The notes under the pieces were generated by a model that was not told the origin of the DNA, did not search any database, and worked only from the letters and a program-made list of their open reading frames with translations. Made by a program: the position numbers and the translations under genes. From Erodium maritimum (taxonomy: Eukaryota > Streptophyta > Magnoliopsida > Geraniales > Geraniaceae), in NCBI GenBank assembly GCA_963921825.1, contig OY997594.1, positions 8,437,001 through 8,501,000 on the forward strand: DNA of 64,000 nt, given 5' to 3'. Numbering within the stretch: the stretch's first letter is position 1; each line of letters begins with the position of its first letter. Of the stretch, positions 48,973 through 61,779 are shown one piece after another.

Positions 48973-51480
48973 TTTTTTTTTTTTTAAAAGGAAGGAATTG
49001 ATATATTAAACGAGAGTAAAAATAACGATAACCAATTCAAAGTGGGTACCGTAATAAAATAGCAAGTAAGGTAAATGACCAAATAAAACTCTAACATTAT
49101 AAGGCTGAAGTAGAAAACAAATAAAAGCTTAAGAAACCGACACACTCTATAAAGACGTTCAACACTTAACGATGCGGTAGCGTCCGACGACACCGATACA
49201 GTAGAGTCAAAATGAGACCTAAGGCAGAGTTGACCCATTGCCGAAGATGTGCGATGATGGACTATGAACTCTCCCGAGGTACCAGTGTGTGTTGTCCTCA
49301 CTGTATTGATTAAATAGGCCCCCAAAACGCTAGAGTACTGCCCTCCGAGATGGTAGGAGAGTACCATGCCAGAACTTGGTGGAATCATTGTACCTTACGT
49401 CCACTAGGGCAGTATTGTTTGCTGACCCCTAGTGGACCCTAAACTCCTCATTGATGGAGGCGAGGGTGCTTGGCACCCCCCTACTGTCTACTGAGCTCCT
49501 ATTGTTTGTGAGGAACCTTCGACTATTGATCCTGGTTGTCATCCACCGAGCATTTTCTCCCTGTTGGTAGGGAAATAGTTCCCCTCTTTATGGGTTCCGT
49601 CCGGCGATCTTCATTCCTGCTCTTTAGGAAAGAGTTGGAAGGAATCCAGCTTTATCCCTTGAAACCCTACTGCTCCTATCCCTGGGAGGAAGGTTCCCCA
49701 CGCTAGCATACTCTCCAGGATCTTGAACTAGAGTGTTCTATCGGGCGGGAAAAAAGGTAGCACGTGGAGGAGAGAGATCAACCTCCTCCCTGGCCTTACC
49801 CTTTCCTTTCCGATCCCTATTAAGGTTTCTAGGTCGACTAAAGGACGGATCCAGGTGCCCCAACACACCTTCTAAAGAAGACCAGTTGGTCCCCGGAGTT
49901 GGTCTAATCTGGCGGCCTCGAGATCCAGCTGATCTTGGGTCTGCAAGGGATTGGAGGGAGGGCCTCCTTTCCCGTGTTCCCGCTAGGCAGGTCGAAACTA
50001 GGTGTCCCACACAACTGCACCCAAAGTAGTGGTCCGGTAAATGCTCATAGGAAATGTGCAGTAAAGTTCGTACCTCTGATTCTGCTAGTCTGAACCACAG
50101 TTTATTCTAAAGCGGTACTCTAATGTCCACCCTAATCCGAATCCTCATGTAGTCACCCCAGCACATCCCATCTGCATCATTTTCCACTTCTTGCATACCC
50201 CTAGAGAGTTCCCCAACTAGAATCTGACACCTCTGTTCCAAGCCCTTATTAGAAGATTCGAAACACGACCCCACACCGAGAAGTGTGAAAACAAGATGTC
50301 CGGTGGTCGCATTTGAGGACGCAACTCTATTAGTATAACCAGTGATCTTCTGAAGGCCCATGGCTCCACTAACAATACGTGTGCTCTGTCCCTCGTCGAC
50401 CGGAAGAAAAATTCCACCACTTCATCCTCAAGTGGTCAGGAAACAATGTTCGGAATATGCCAAAGGTCCGTCATCCAGTGCACCAACGGCTACTAAAAGA
50501 AAGTCCAGGGCGAGAGTACCCGGGCAGCCATGACGGGTAGGTAAAATTGAGTCCCCGTCCATATAATTCTGTCGGTGGGATGACAATCTCCTGAATCCCC
50601 CAAACCCCCAAGCTCTGGACAAGGTCATTGACCTCTTGTTGAGTCGGTTGTCGCTGTCCAACTCAATATGAACCGTCTCTTGTCCGATCCGACCCACGGT
50701 CGTGCCCGTTTGAATCTTCCTGGACCCGATGACCAAATCGAAGCCCCGATTGGACCCGCTCCTGTTGGCCTTGCAAAATACTGGCCCAGGCCCGAGGGGA
50801 AGTGAGCCAGGCCAATACTCGCGCCCTGGGGACTTGGGGTGTCTCCCTCGTTCCTCTTCCAGCCTCACGTCTCCACCGCCCCATTTCTGGCAGCACCGAT
50901 CGTGTCTCCGGTAAGGGACTCATTTCCTCCCTTTTCGTCGTATCAGAACCATCCCTTATGGCCTTATATTCTTCGATGGGCTCTCGGTTTTGTCCCCGGA
51001 ATGCATGAAATAAACTGCCTACCACAAGACGAATCGGCTCTGGTAAGCTAGATCTGATCCCCGCTGCCGTTGGGAGAACCAAAGCCAGGAAGGGCTCTTC
51101 CTCCACCGTGGTCCCCCTTTGACGTCGAGGGCAAGGACCTCACACTTGTACGCCTCGAACCATCCCACGGGTCAGTCCTGATGTGCCACCACGTCTAACT
51201 CTCGGCCCCGATAACACCACCGGAGTCGTTGTTTCTTGGGCCGAGAAAACCATCTCTTCCCATATAACTAGTGATTCTCCAAATGGTCTGATGATCAGAA
51301 CCGAGAGAGGAGAGTCACCGATCGATGTGGACAGAAGCATATCTAAAATACTACTCGCCGTCAAAGTCCTTAAGGATGACTGGAGGGAGCTGTTGTCGCC
51401 GTCCATAGAAGAAGCACAATCAGACTCTACAAACCCTAACCGTATGAGATACTGAGAGCGAGAACTTAGCACTGTCAAAA
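48973..51480 (-). mobile_element. LINE-type element with ORF1 only, A tail at 48973-48985
   Basis: Minus-strand order: a leader near 51480 and a start codon at 51406 (MDGDNSSLQSS), then a Pro/Arg-rich middle (51106-50663). A DUF4283-like part follows (50420-50110, with VEFFFRSTRDRAHVLLVEPWAF and DADGMCWGDYMRIRIRVDI). Then comes a zinc-knuckle-like GCSCVGHLVSTC near 50010 and a basic tail to 49738. Next is the CACCCTCGC repeat (about 49480-49200), a T-rich 3' part and a 13-base A tail. The coding part is interrupted by several stops and shifts. From ORF1 to the tail there is no endonuclease or reverse transcriptase, so the copy could only have moved with enzymes from elsewhere. DUF4283 plus CCHC is the standard ORF1 layout of plant L1-like LINEs. 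Confidence 0.6.
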
Positions 51481-52736
51481 ATGTTAGATTGTATTCAAAT
51501 ATATCCGCATTTTTATGTATTATGATTTTCAACATGTTTAACACACTAAATTATAGGTCTCAATATATTCCAACACAATATATTATGTATTTTAACAAGT
51601 CTCACTATGGGTTGTTTGCACCACACAAGGGGTGTTTGCTTGTATTGATCTTAGGTTGTTCATAGGCAGATGTCCAATTGTTGAGAGGAGAGTATTATTC
51701 GTTCACATGAATGTAGATTTAAATTTTTATGATCCATAATCCGTTCATGACAAATAAACATTTAGCGGACCGGATCTGATGCACTCGACCTACAAAATTA
51801 TACCAAAACCTAATTATTTTAGATTTAAAAACGAAGTCCATTCTTTTGTCGAAACAGTTTAGAACACTTTGGTTATTTAAGACAGTAATACACTTTAGTT
51901 CTTTTCTTGATTTCATTACAAAAAAAAAAAGGTTGTTGGTGGTTGATCAATTATATATAAAAATGACGGTATAAGTGGATCATCCTTGGGATAATTGAGA
52001 TACCTACCCGCAGTCCACCAGCAAAAATATAATCCACAATCCATTCACTCAAATGTGTATGAAGTGGATCTTGTGGATAAGTGAGCTTAACGGATCACCA
52101 GATGTTTTTTAACAACCTAATTGATCCCAATTGATTTTTAGCGTGGTATTTTTATTATAATTCAATCCTAAATCTGAAAGAGAAAAAACATATTCCAACT
52201 AAGTTCTCATGGTTTGAATGGAAAATTTATAAAATATCAAATTCCAAGATACATGAAGCTATAATATATTTATATAGTTTTCTGTAAATAGAAAATGGAA
52301 GTCCATAAAGAAAGAAAATACAAGTACATAATCCTAGGGCTAGGACATAGTTGGAAGAGAAATTAAGAGTAGGATTAAATTTTGTTTCCATAGGCAATTT
52401 CAAAAATCAATTTGAATTTTCATCCAATGAGTAAGCTTCTTTAAAGATTTATTCGGAATATGATTTTATTGTTAAAAGAAAAAGTAAATTAGAATAAGGA
52501 AAAAAGAAAGCAAAGACATTTTGCATATCCCAAGAAAATGAATTAGTCCTACACTACACTTTGATCTTTTCACACACCGAATTGGCGTCAATTCTCTTTC
52601 TGCCAGCTTCTTCCATAATCATCCATCCACTGGACCCACCCATTGCAAATAAATACTACCCATTTTCTCATAATTTTCTAAGAACCTATCAAGCTACCAC
52701 CTATACCATATCTCTCCCCTTCCCACGACATCGATC
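51481..52736. other. Upstream region of the XRI1-like gene
   Basis: AT-rich intergenic DNA; the promoter of the XRI1-like gene lies at its right end, possibly with AATAAATACTAC near 52647. No other feature. Confidence 0.5.
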
Positions 52737-53874
52737 ATGGCTGACCTTCACTACTTGTCCACTCCTCGTACCTCTCCTCATTCCCTAGCTTGGGATCGTC
52801 CTCTAAACCTTGGAGTTTTCAGCGCAGACATGTCTCTTGGTACTAAGATACAATGTCTTGTTCTAATTTCACCTTTTTTTGTCTCTGCCTTCTTAAAACT
52901 TAACACTATATGTGTTGTTGGTACATGCAGTTATGGACGATGACCATGATGGCTATGGCTATTCTGCTCCCTTCTTCTCCTCCTCTTCTTCCCCGCTCGA
53001 GTCTTCTGAACTCTCGACGGGCTATTTGGAAGATGTTCTTGCTGAATTTGGCTCCAAACGAAGACGCTTGATGTTGTGCAACGATGATGATCGTTATGAA
53101 TGGACCAATGATCACATGATGGAGGTAATTCTAATTTGCATGATGATTATTATTTGGGTTTGAATATTTGGACACGTCTTGATGATATTCATGAAAACAG
53201 AGCTACTGGAATTCGAACTACACATGGGGACTTTCTGATAACTTTACCAGTTTCAATGGAGTCTCATCAGGTAATTAATTGATTACTAATCCCTATTTGG
53301 CCTTAATTATTTGATTCCCCGACACATTCTAGTTCAAACGTAATCTTGTTTATATAATGTATACTTTGCTATTGTTAGCTGATAGTTGAAAATTCAATTA
53401 TATTAAATATATTTTGTCTTGTGTAACATTACAGAAGAGTTTGGGAGCACGTCATCGAGAAGCGAGGAAGCAAATGTTTTGGCAGAGGTAAAGACGCCGG
53501 AAGAGGCAATATCATGCTTTGACGACGAGGATGTTCTCGGTTCATCTTCATACAAAGATTCGGACAAGTCCCAGAACATCCTAGGAGGAGCAGAGGAGGA
53601 TGTGGATGAGATTGGTAAGAGAAAGACAAGAGTGGTGTACCCTTTCGCACTGGTGAAGCCCGGAGGCGTAGAAGGCGACGTGACGATAAACGACATAAAC
53701 CGGAGGATCCTGATGAGGCCGACGAGGCCGGTGAGGCACCCGGTGGGGGACTTCGCCTGTCGGCCACGCCTCTTCTCGGAGGGTCCTGGCATCTCCGGCA
53801 AGGCTGTCGTGGCCCTTACTAGAATCCAAACCCATGGGAAAGGCACTATCACTATCATTAGAACTAAAGGTTGA
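52737..53874 (+). CDS. XRI1: XRI1-like protein (X-ray induced transcript 1 family)
   Basis: Four exons (52737-52839, 52931-53124, 53201-53270, 53435-53874), all GT-AG, give 268 residues. The N-terminal half is acidic and Ser-rich with a small WNSNYTWGL block from the third exon. The C-terminal 80 residues (about 187-268) hold the well conserved part of the family: VVYPFALVKPGG, GDVTINDINRRIL, PTRPVRHPVGDFACRP, EGPGISGKAVVALTRI, and an end in GTITIIRTKG. Arabidopsis XRI1 is induced by ionising radiation and is needed for meiosis; its biochemical role is unknown, and plants also have close relatives that are not radiation-induced. The intact frame and splice sites suggest a working gene. The exact paralogue is not settled. 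Confidence 0.85.
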
Positions 53875-56800
53875 TCTACTCTTATTTATAGGCTATATAT
53901 ATATATATATGTAGACCACATTTGTATACCCACCTAAATATTTGTTTAAATTAATTTAGGCAAATATTTACTGGGGTGTATAATATATGTTTCAAATTAT
54001 GTATATGAAGACATGTTGTTTCCGACAGAATATGGTTTCATTATTATTGTCAAAGCTACATGCACAGGAAAGTATGCTCTCCAACATGAACAATTATTTG
54101 CATAGGAAGACATAAGCAAGCTCTGAACTCTGAACCCACGACTCAGACTGTTGTGTTGTTGTGTTGTGTGTTGTGTAAGAAGAAAAGAATAAAGTTGTGG
54201 AAATAAAAATGAAAATGAAAAAGAAAGAAAAGGGTGTGGAAGAAGACAAGCTGGGGAAAAGATAAAGAAGAGAAAAGCCACCGTGTATTATGGGTAAAAT
54301 ACTTAAGTACATCTATGCCATAGCACGGAAAAGAGTTCCAAATTAATCCTCTCTTTTTTTGTCCTAATCATAATATTTATGAACCTTTGGTTAAGGATGA
54401 TATGGGTTTGTGGTGGGTGAAATTGGAAGCTAGTTTATAGGACATTAATGACTTCAAAAGATGTTTATTGGAACTAGGTACACACATACCTCACATAATC
54501 CAAACATATCACATAAATTACTTCTATTGAATTATGTGTGTAAAGAAAATATACTAAACTTCAAAATATGTTTTGGCATTGATTTTCTTTTTTCCGGCGA
54601 GTCGATTCATCGACCGTTGTTTCTCTCTTTTAATTTACTCTTTTCTCTGTCTCTCTTCTCCTTCTCGATTCTCTCTTCTTTAACGAATCTTCTCCTTATA
54701 CGTACGATTTTGATCAAATTCAATCCTCTGAATCCGACCTGGTTTAAACCCACAAATTCGACTTCAACAATCGAAGCCATTGTAGTTAGGGTTAGAGCCA
54801 CTAAGTTTCTAATAAAATATGGAAGAGCATCAGTCATTGATCAATGTACCATCAGCAAAAATGATTCATTTTCTATGTTCTTTCACTTTCACGGGAACAA
54901 GTTCTTATACTATATGATGTGCAATTATATCATAAATGTTATTTGTCTAAATATGGTATACAACGTTATTTAGCAAAAAAAAAAAACAATTTTTTCAACA
55001 TCTTTGTAGAAGAAAAAAATTTAATACCAAATAATCACATTTCATTTTATTTTCTGATATAATTAAGAAGCAGAAAGAGATGAAGGTTACGAATAAACAA
55101 ATTGTGAAAGATATACATCAAAGTGCTCCAATCATTAGAGTAGAGTTCAAATTCATATATATCATGCTGTGGTAGTTAACATTAATAGGCCAAAATTCTA
55201 CAATCATATGGTCAACACCCACCGTACCAATGGAGAATTTTCGTGTCATCCGACAGTATCTGACATATGGGACCTACCAGAATTCTCCCAAACCCACATT
55301 CTTAAGAACCCTTTGATTTTATATCTACTCTCATCAACATCAACGGTCACGATTTACTGCGGTATGGCATAGTGCTTGTGTGTGCAGCTACGTGGATTCA
55401 AAAGTTGGGTGGCAATGACAAGGAGAGGTTTTGTCTCTTTTAATACTGATAATGTCAATTGTCAACTATGATAAATAATCTAAAATGATTACACTGTTCT
55501 GCATCTGCTGGTGAAGAAGCTTTTTGATCTTTTTAGGGTCACTAATTACAGTAATATTTTTGTTTATGGACACAGAATTTGAAATATCATTATATTAATA
55601 CAAGAAATCTGTTAGGGTGGACCTTTGGTGGGATATTATTGTTCTTTTTGCCTGCACTAATTCAAAATCTTCTCCTTCTTATATTAATTATTTAATTTCT
55701 GTTTTCCTCTCCATGGGCAGGTCCGTGAAGAATTATTGGATACTGATTTTTTATAATCACTCCAACTGTAATAATATAAGGTTATATCTATCATGGCATC
55801 GTTGGTCTACTTAGAATCACACATGTTTTGATTTTTGGCATGTCAAATTCAATTAATGTTCGATCAAATCATTTCCGAGATATCAGTTTTAGACTTGATC
55901 ATAACATGCTATAAGCCTGTGAAAATCATGCCCACGAAAAAAATTCGATCACGACTTCTTTTGTGCCAGATAGTCAGCCTCATCAACCTAATGATAGCAT
56001 CCACATGCTATTGGACCATCTTCAACTATCACGTTATGCAAATTAATACAAGCAACATGATGTGGGATGCGGACATATTTAGAGGTGTGTAAATATCTGA
56101 TCGTCATCAAAAATCGATCGATATCGGCCGTCTTATCACCGGAATCACTCAAATCGGTGTTACCGACGATGGTTACGGTTAAAAAAATATCAGCCCAACG
56201 ATATTTTGGGTGGTACGGTTTTGTATCTTTTGAACCGGTAAAAAACTGGTCGACCGATTTTTATTTCATAAACCTATTACTTTTCTATTTTTATTGGGAT
56301 GCCCAAACTTGAACCCAAATGATTTAATTTACATTGAGCAGTATTAGGTCATGCCTCGGCTCAACATCTTTTACCGATATTATATAAGTTTATGGGATAA
56401 GTCTATTTTACTTTTAGTTCATTTAATTTTCAATCACCAGCTAACTCATTTGCATTCGAGTCCATTAATTTTTCAGCCATGAATTAACCTTAACCCTAAT
56501 AATGAGGTGGGTAAAAAAATTGATCGTCATCGAAAACCTTATTAACTAAACTGACGAATATTCAAAAATAATGTCAACCCATACTTTATATTACCTTTTT
56601 CTCTGATTCAAACACTTTTTTGATTCGCCTGAATACTTGTTTACTTTTCAATTATTGTTTTTTTGCATGATATTCAAAGCCAAAACCATATTTTTAACGA
56701 AACAACGTAATAATGACTTCAAATAGAATTTGTTTGTCTTGTGCTCCTTTGAGTTCGATAATCTGAAATTAAGTATCTCGAATACTACTTGACGCGCAAT

Positions 56801-56941
56801 TGGTACGCTTGTCGTGCACCGCAGGGAATCACAAAGGGTTGGGATTTCTCCAAATCGATGTGATCAAATCAAAAAATTTCAATGAGCTTAGAGAACTTTG
56901 AACACATTGTCTATATATGTTTATGTAAAATTCTGTAAACG
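53875..56941. other. Intergenic; AT microsatellite and hAT-like fragments
   Basis: A TA run lies at 53893-53910. At about 56080 and 56500 two similar 35-bp pieces (GAGGTG(T/G)GTAAA...GATCGTCATC) resemble the left end of a hAT MITE; no matching right ends were found. CCGGT-rich sequence at 56130-56260 fits such an element. Otherwise there is no gene. Confidence 0.45.
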
Positions 56942-59900
56942 AACGGCTCAACCGTCTCATCCCCTCCATTTTTCAGTTAGGGTTCTGGAGAGACATCGAG
57001 TATAGGTCGGGGAGGGGCCCTGGTCGTCGTTGGTTGGAACTTCCGCTCTTCCGAACGCGGAACGCATCCTCTATATCTCATCCATCCTACTGCTCGGTTC
57101 CTTCTGAATCGAAAAGAACCCTTACCTCCGCCGCCGCCAGTGCAGGACGGGCTTTTGTCCCCTCCTCTACCTCTCCAGTCACCACCATGCATGATTGTAG
57201 TGACAGACCATGATGCTCCGCTCCGAGACCTCCAGAATAACTTTTCGGGCTGCTTTTTGGGGTTCAAGGAGCCCTTGGAGATCACCGTCACTGATGTCGT
57301 GACCGATCCAGTCGCTCTCTCCCGCCAACAATTTGGGATGATTGGTCGCCTCCTCACTGATCGCCAACCTCGCAAGGATACTTAGTTCCGGATTATTACG
57401 GATGCATGAAGCACCTCGATAGTAGGCTTGGTGATCAAAGACATCTCATCGGGTGTCTTTGGTTTCCACTTTGCTAGGAAAGAGGATTGTTAGTGGGTTC
57501 GTCTGCATGAACCATGGTGCTTTGATAGTCACCCGCTAATGCTGGCGGAAATAGATCTGTTTGTGCAGGATTTCCCGGCTCTGGACCGCCTTCAGCTTTG
57601 GGTTCACGCGCATGGTATTCCGTATTGCGTCAGTACCAAGACCAAGGGAGAAAATATTGGGGTGGCCTTGGGTACTACGGTGGACGTCCCTTGTGATGAG
57701 TATGACCAATGTTGGGGCGGGACGGTTAGGGTGTGTTACTGGCACTCCCTAGACCGCCCTCTCTATCAGCATTTGCGTCTCTAGTTTCTGGAATTTAAGG
57801 ATCCGATCACCTTCTCTCTCACCTACACAAAACTCCTGCATTTCTATGGGAATTTTGGGTGTATAGGTCACAAACCGACCGCCTGTGATCGCGAGATGCC
57901 AGGTATTCACACTTTTGATAAGTCGTTGCTGCACTGCCAGAAGGAGAGGAAGGATAGGGGCTACGCCACAAATTGGAAGAAGTCGGAGCGTGTTCCCCAG
58001 GGATTCACCCCACTGATCCATGACACTGCACCTAAGGCCACCGCACCTCGTGGACGAGACTCCGCCATGACTCATAACACTGCACCTAATGAGTGTGCTT
58101 CTAGGTCAGAATCAGGGGGTCTCCCCAGACTGCACCATCTTGGTCTAGTTAGCTCGGGGCGTCCAAGGAGATGCTAGGAATGAAGAGGGACTCGGCTGGC
58201 GAGCCTCGACAAGATCAGACAAGGGCTGGGAAACAGCCATGCCAGGCCCCATGAGTCTTCTGACAGGTCTCAAGGACAAGTGAAAGGAACCCTTGAGGAT
58301 AACCTGTCTGTTGTTCACCCCTGGTGATCATAGGTTCGGTTTTACATCAGAAGAAGAGCGTCGCCCTCGGGTGACCCAGCGGTATTCAGGCCCTACCTTG
58401 AGCAGTGTTTGTCAGTATTTCTTATGTTTTGTTTGGTTTGTACTTATTGCTTTTTAGTTTATTTTAAAGGGTAAACTTCATCCCACTACCTTAAAAAAAC
58501 TTAAATTCCAACCCACTACCCTAACGAAACTTAGTTATATCTCACTACCCTAACGAAACTTTTAGTGTCAATTTAATACCTACCGTTAACTTGACATCCA
58601 TTTTGGATGGAAAATGGTCATGTGCATCGCACATGACCCTCATTTTTTCTGAAATGCCAACATTACCCTTAACCCTATATTCTTATCTTCTCTTGTGTTT
58701 CATTTTTATACTCCAACCAATTTTTTTTTCTCTGCCAAGCAAACGCAGCCGGGACTCAAATCCCTCTCCCCCGCTCCTCTCACCGAGTACCCACCTCCAC
58801 CAGAGCTCAACCTCCTCCTACCTTCATCCACCTCCACCGGAGCTCAACCCCCCTCCCTCGCAGATCTGGGTTCGCTCGTCGTCCATTCCCGTGCCGGCAA
58901 TACATGGGCGGCGGCTTCGAACGGCGACCCAAGCTTCTCCTCCATGGCCGGCGACCCAAGCTTCTCCAAACCTCCATGGCCGGCCACCCAAGCTTCTCCA
59001 AACCTCCATGTGTTCTCAGATCTACTTCTGTTTTTTTTTTTCATTTATCTTCTTGACCCCATTCATATTGGGGTTTGAACATGGTGGTTATGAAGGTGTG
59101 GGTGATGGAGTCTGTAAATCAATTAGGGATCTTGTTGAATTTTGGGGGATTTATCTCTCTGTTCTGGTTTTGCATGTGCTATGGAGGTTGGGTATGAAAT
59201 GTTAAGGGACATGTTATGAGATAGAGATGGTATTGAACAAGAGATTCAACTTCTAGCAACATCTAATTTCTCAGATCTGGGATGAGATGTTGATGAACTG
59301 GGTTTGCTCATGTTGAATCTGAGATGGCGTGGTGATTGGGTAGAAAATTGAAATACACAAATATTAATAAAAAAGAATAAGTAAATTAAATCAATAAAAG
59401 GTTAAAAAAGAATAATTAAAAAAATAGAAAACAAATCAAAATCTGATATTTTTTATAAAAAAAAACTGATTTTTTGAAATAAAAATGATTTTTAAAAATA
59501 AAAACTGATTTTTTGAAAATAAAAATAATTTTTTAAAAATAAAACTGATTTTTGAAAATAAAACTGATTTAAAAAAATTCTGATTTTTTGAAATAAAAAT
59601 GATTTTTAAAAATAAAAACTGATTTTTTGAAAATAAAACTGATTTTTCCAAAAAAAAAAAATTAAAACTGATTTTTGATAATAAAACTGAATTTTTAAAA
59701 ACAAAAAATGATTTTTGATAATAAAATTGAATTTTAAAAAATAAAAACTAATTTTATAAAATAAAATATGATTTTTAAAAATAAAATCTGTTTTTTAAAA
59801 CTTAAAAACTAATTTTTTTTAAATAAATAGTGATTTTTTAAATAAAAGATTTATTTTTTAAAACCAATGGCATGCTGTTGAAAATTTGAGTGATAGTGAG

Positions 59901-60203
59901 GGGTATTTTGGACTTTTTACCATTTTCCATCCAAAAATGGATGTCAAGTTAACGGTAGGTATTAAATTGACACTAAAAGTTTCGTTAGGGTAGTGAGCTG
60001 AAACTAAGTTTCGTTAGGGTAGTGAGTTGGAATTTAAGTTTTTTTAGGATAGTGGGATGAAGTTTACCCTATTTTAAAGTTTGACTTCAAAACGTAATTA
60101 ACGTCTATTGGTTCTCAGAATTAGTATATTTGTTCCGTCAGAGCTCTCAAGTATGTATTAACTCTTCTTAAAAGTAATGAAAGTTTCGTTTACCAAAAAA
60201 AAC
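56942..60203 (+). mobile_element. LINE-type element with ORF1 only, split by a Mutator-type insertion
   Basis: After a leader at about 56942 the plus strand encodes, in several frames, ORF1 parts: a DUF4283-type segment (57539-57784 with LVQDFPALDRLQLWVHAHGIPYC), then a linker and a zinc-knuckle-like FGCIGHKPTACD near 57880, then a Lys/Arg-rich tail to about 58180. The remaining 3' part runs to 58468, is interrupted by the element at 58469-60069, and continues at 60079 to an eight-base A tail at 60196-60203. As in the copy at 48973-51480, no endonuclease or reverse transcriptase separates ORF1 from the tail. Several stops break the frame. Confidence 0.6.
58469..60069. mobile_element. Mutator-type non-autonomous element (1601 bp) inside the LINE
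   Basis: Inverted ends begin GGGTAAACTTCATCCCACTA and carry CACTACCCTAACGAAACTT repeats. Perfect 9-bp duplications TATTTTAAA lie at 58460-58468 and 60070-60078. A 23-bp palindrome with GGTCATGTGC arms follows the left end at 58616-58638. The interior has a GC-rich Pro/Ser coding-like part (58740-59040), including short repeats of CCCAAGCTTCTCC, then AT-rich CTGATTTTTGAAAATAAAA repeats (59450-59870). It is a close relative of the element at 26281. Confidence 0.85.
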
Positions 60204-61129
60204 ATGTGACTCCAATTTTGTATAATAAAATTAATCAAACTTATAAAATAAAATAGATAAAAAAACATGGAGAAACGTGAAAAATGTGAACTTTAACTTT
60301 TACAAATCCCAAATGATAAAACTTCGATTCTTAATATCGGTATTGGGATTTCACCCCTCGAGGCTCGAACACTGTACTTTATTTTACTTTTATAATCCCT
60401 CAGGCCACACCAAATGTACGGTGCTCCATATTCAAGTTTTAATGTGGGTATACTTCTGGGCTCTATCCCCCGGACTCGAATATGTGCAACTGGGTCTAGC
60501 CCATACGACCAGTAAGCGAAATTAGGCCTACTCAAGACCCCCAAGTGAAGCCTAGGAAGCTCTTTATTCTAAAGGTTTTATGAATGCCTTTATCTTTACA
60601 AGTTATAATTATTCAGTAAAAACCTACCCGGCCAAAAGTATTAACAGAGTGACGGAAATGTGTGGTTCTTTCTTCAAATGATTTATTAAACGACTTGTCG
60701 TCCGACAAAGTGGACTGATCAAGAGAGACCCCATAACATGAGACCCCTTTGTCAAACTTGAACTTGTAGTCAAAACTCAAAAGGTAGCTATAAGTCAACT
60801 TTCCCACTCCAAACTTAAATTTTGACTAATATGCAACACATTTCTGCGCTTACCGGAACATAGCACACCATCAGAAAAGGTGGAAATGGAAAAGATTAAA
60901 CATACATGTAATAAACTCCTTAAAAGTTGTATCCAAACAAAACCAATCCCCATAAACATAACAAAATATGGGTACAGAACAACATTTGACAAGAGATTAG
61001 TACAAAATTACAACAAATGTTATGCATCAAAAATAAGTAGTAAAAACGGAATGCTATCGAAGAAAACAGCAAAAAAAATGAATAAGGAACAGAGTCATTA
61101 GAATCAAAATCGTAAACCCAAAGTAGAGT
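60204..61129. other. Intergenic DNA
   Basis: A mixed AT-rich stretch downstream of the minus-strand small gene. No domain or tail was found; 60290-60560 is somewhat GC-richer. Confidence 0.45.
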
Positions 61130-61300
61130 CTAAAAAGGATTGCTCTTGGGGGAGGGGAAGACAAGAGAGGAGGCGGCGGTGGTAGTGATAGTGATAGTAG
61201 AACGGTGACATGGGAAGCAAGAGCGGATGAGTTTGAAAACGGTCCTGAGAACTTGGCCGCGCTTTGGGATACACCGACGAGTTGTGCCCTCAGAAGCCAT
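61130..61300 (-). CDS. Small 56-residue protein with PKRGQV motif
   Basis: The minus strand reads MASEGTTRRCIPKRGQVLRT and continues VFKLIRSCFP to KSNPF, 56 codons plus TAG. The start codon has G at +4. The PKRGQV core followed by a hydrophobic/basic helix (VLRTVFKLIRS) recalls a group of short plant proteins of unknown role that begin MAS and carry PKRGQV plus an amphipathic helix. The rest is Thr/Ser/Pro-rich and looks disordered. A longer frame on the same strand (61464-61054) overlaps it but has a low-complexity, hydrophobic ending and is not favoured. The assignment is by motif alone. Confidence 0.45.
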   Translation of the reverse strand: MASEGTTRRCIPKRGQVLRTVFKLIRSCFPCHRSTITITTTAASSLVFPSPKSNPF

Positions 61301-61779
61301 TTGTTAGTCAGTGCCGACTCTGGAGAGAGCCGACGATGATACAAATACAAGTAGCGTTGGAACCGCGTAACGGTAAGGGGGGCCAAAGCGTGTTCACTGT
61401 GTACCCAAATCAAACACAAGACTTGTTCTTTTCTCTGTTCCCGCGTATCCATATAGAGACGCATCTACCACTTCCTTTCATCAGTCTCCTACAACCAATT
61501 CTTCCTAACTTATTGTTCTCTGTATTTTCTAATTAATACACACTCATACCTAAAGTTAATATCTAACTCATCTCTTTCTAGTTGTCACTTGTCATGGTTC
61601 TTCTTTTTAATATTGAAAATATTAATCTATTTTTTTAATGGAGCACAAATTAGAAACTAAAGTCTATCTCCTTCAAGAAAAATTTGACACATAGGTCAAG
61701 ATTTTGGGTACAGAATTGAGTGTGAAGAATTTAAACATCAACAACTTTTGGAACGATAAAGTTACTAAGTAACCGACAA
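61301..61779. other. Upstream flank of the small gene
   Basis: Presumed leader and promoter of the small minus-strand gene; a TCTATATGG stretch near 61451 is a weak TATA candidate. Nothing else was recognised. Confidence 0.4.

Noticed and set aside
58591-59205. 204-codon frame as a host gene
   Set aside because: It lies wholly inside the Mutator-type element, begins in its inverted repeat and consists of Pro/Ser-rich repeats.
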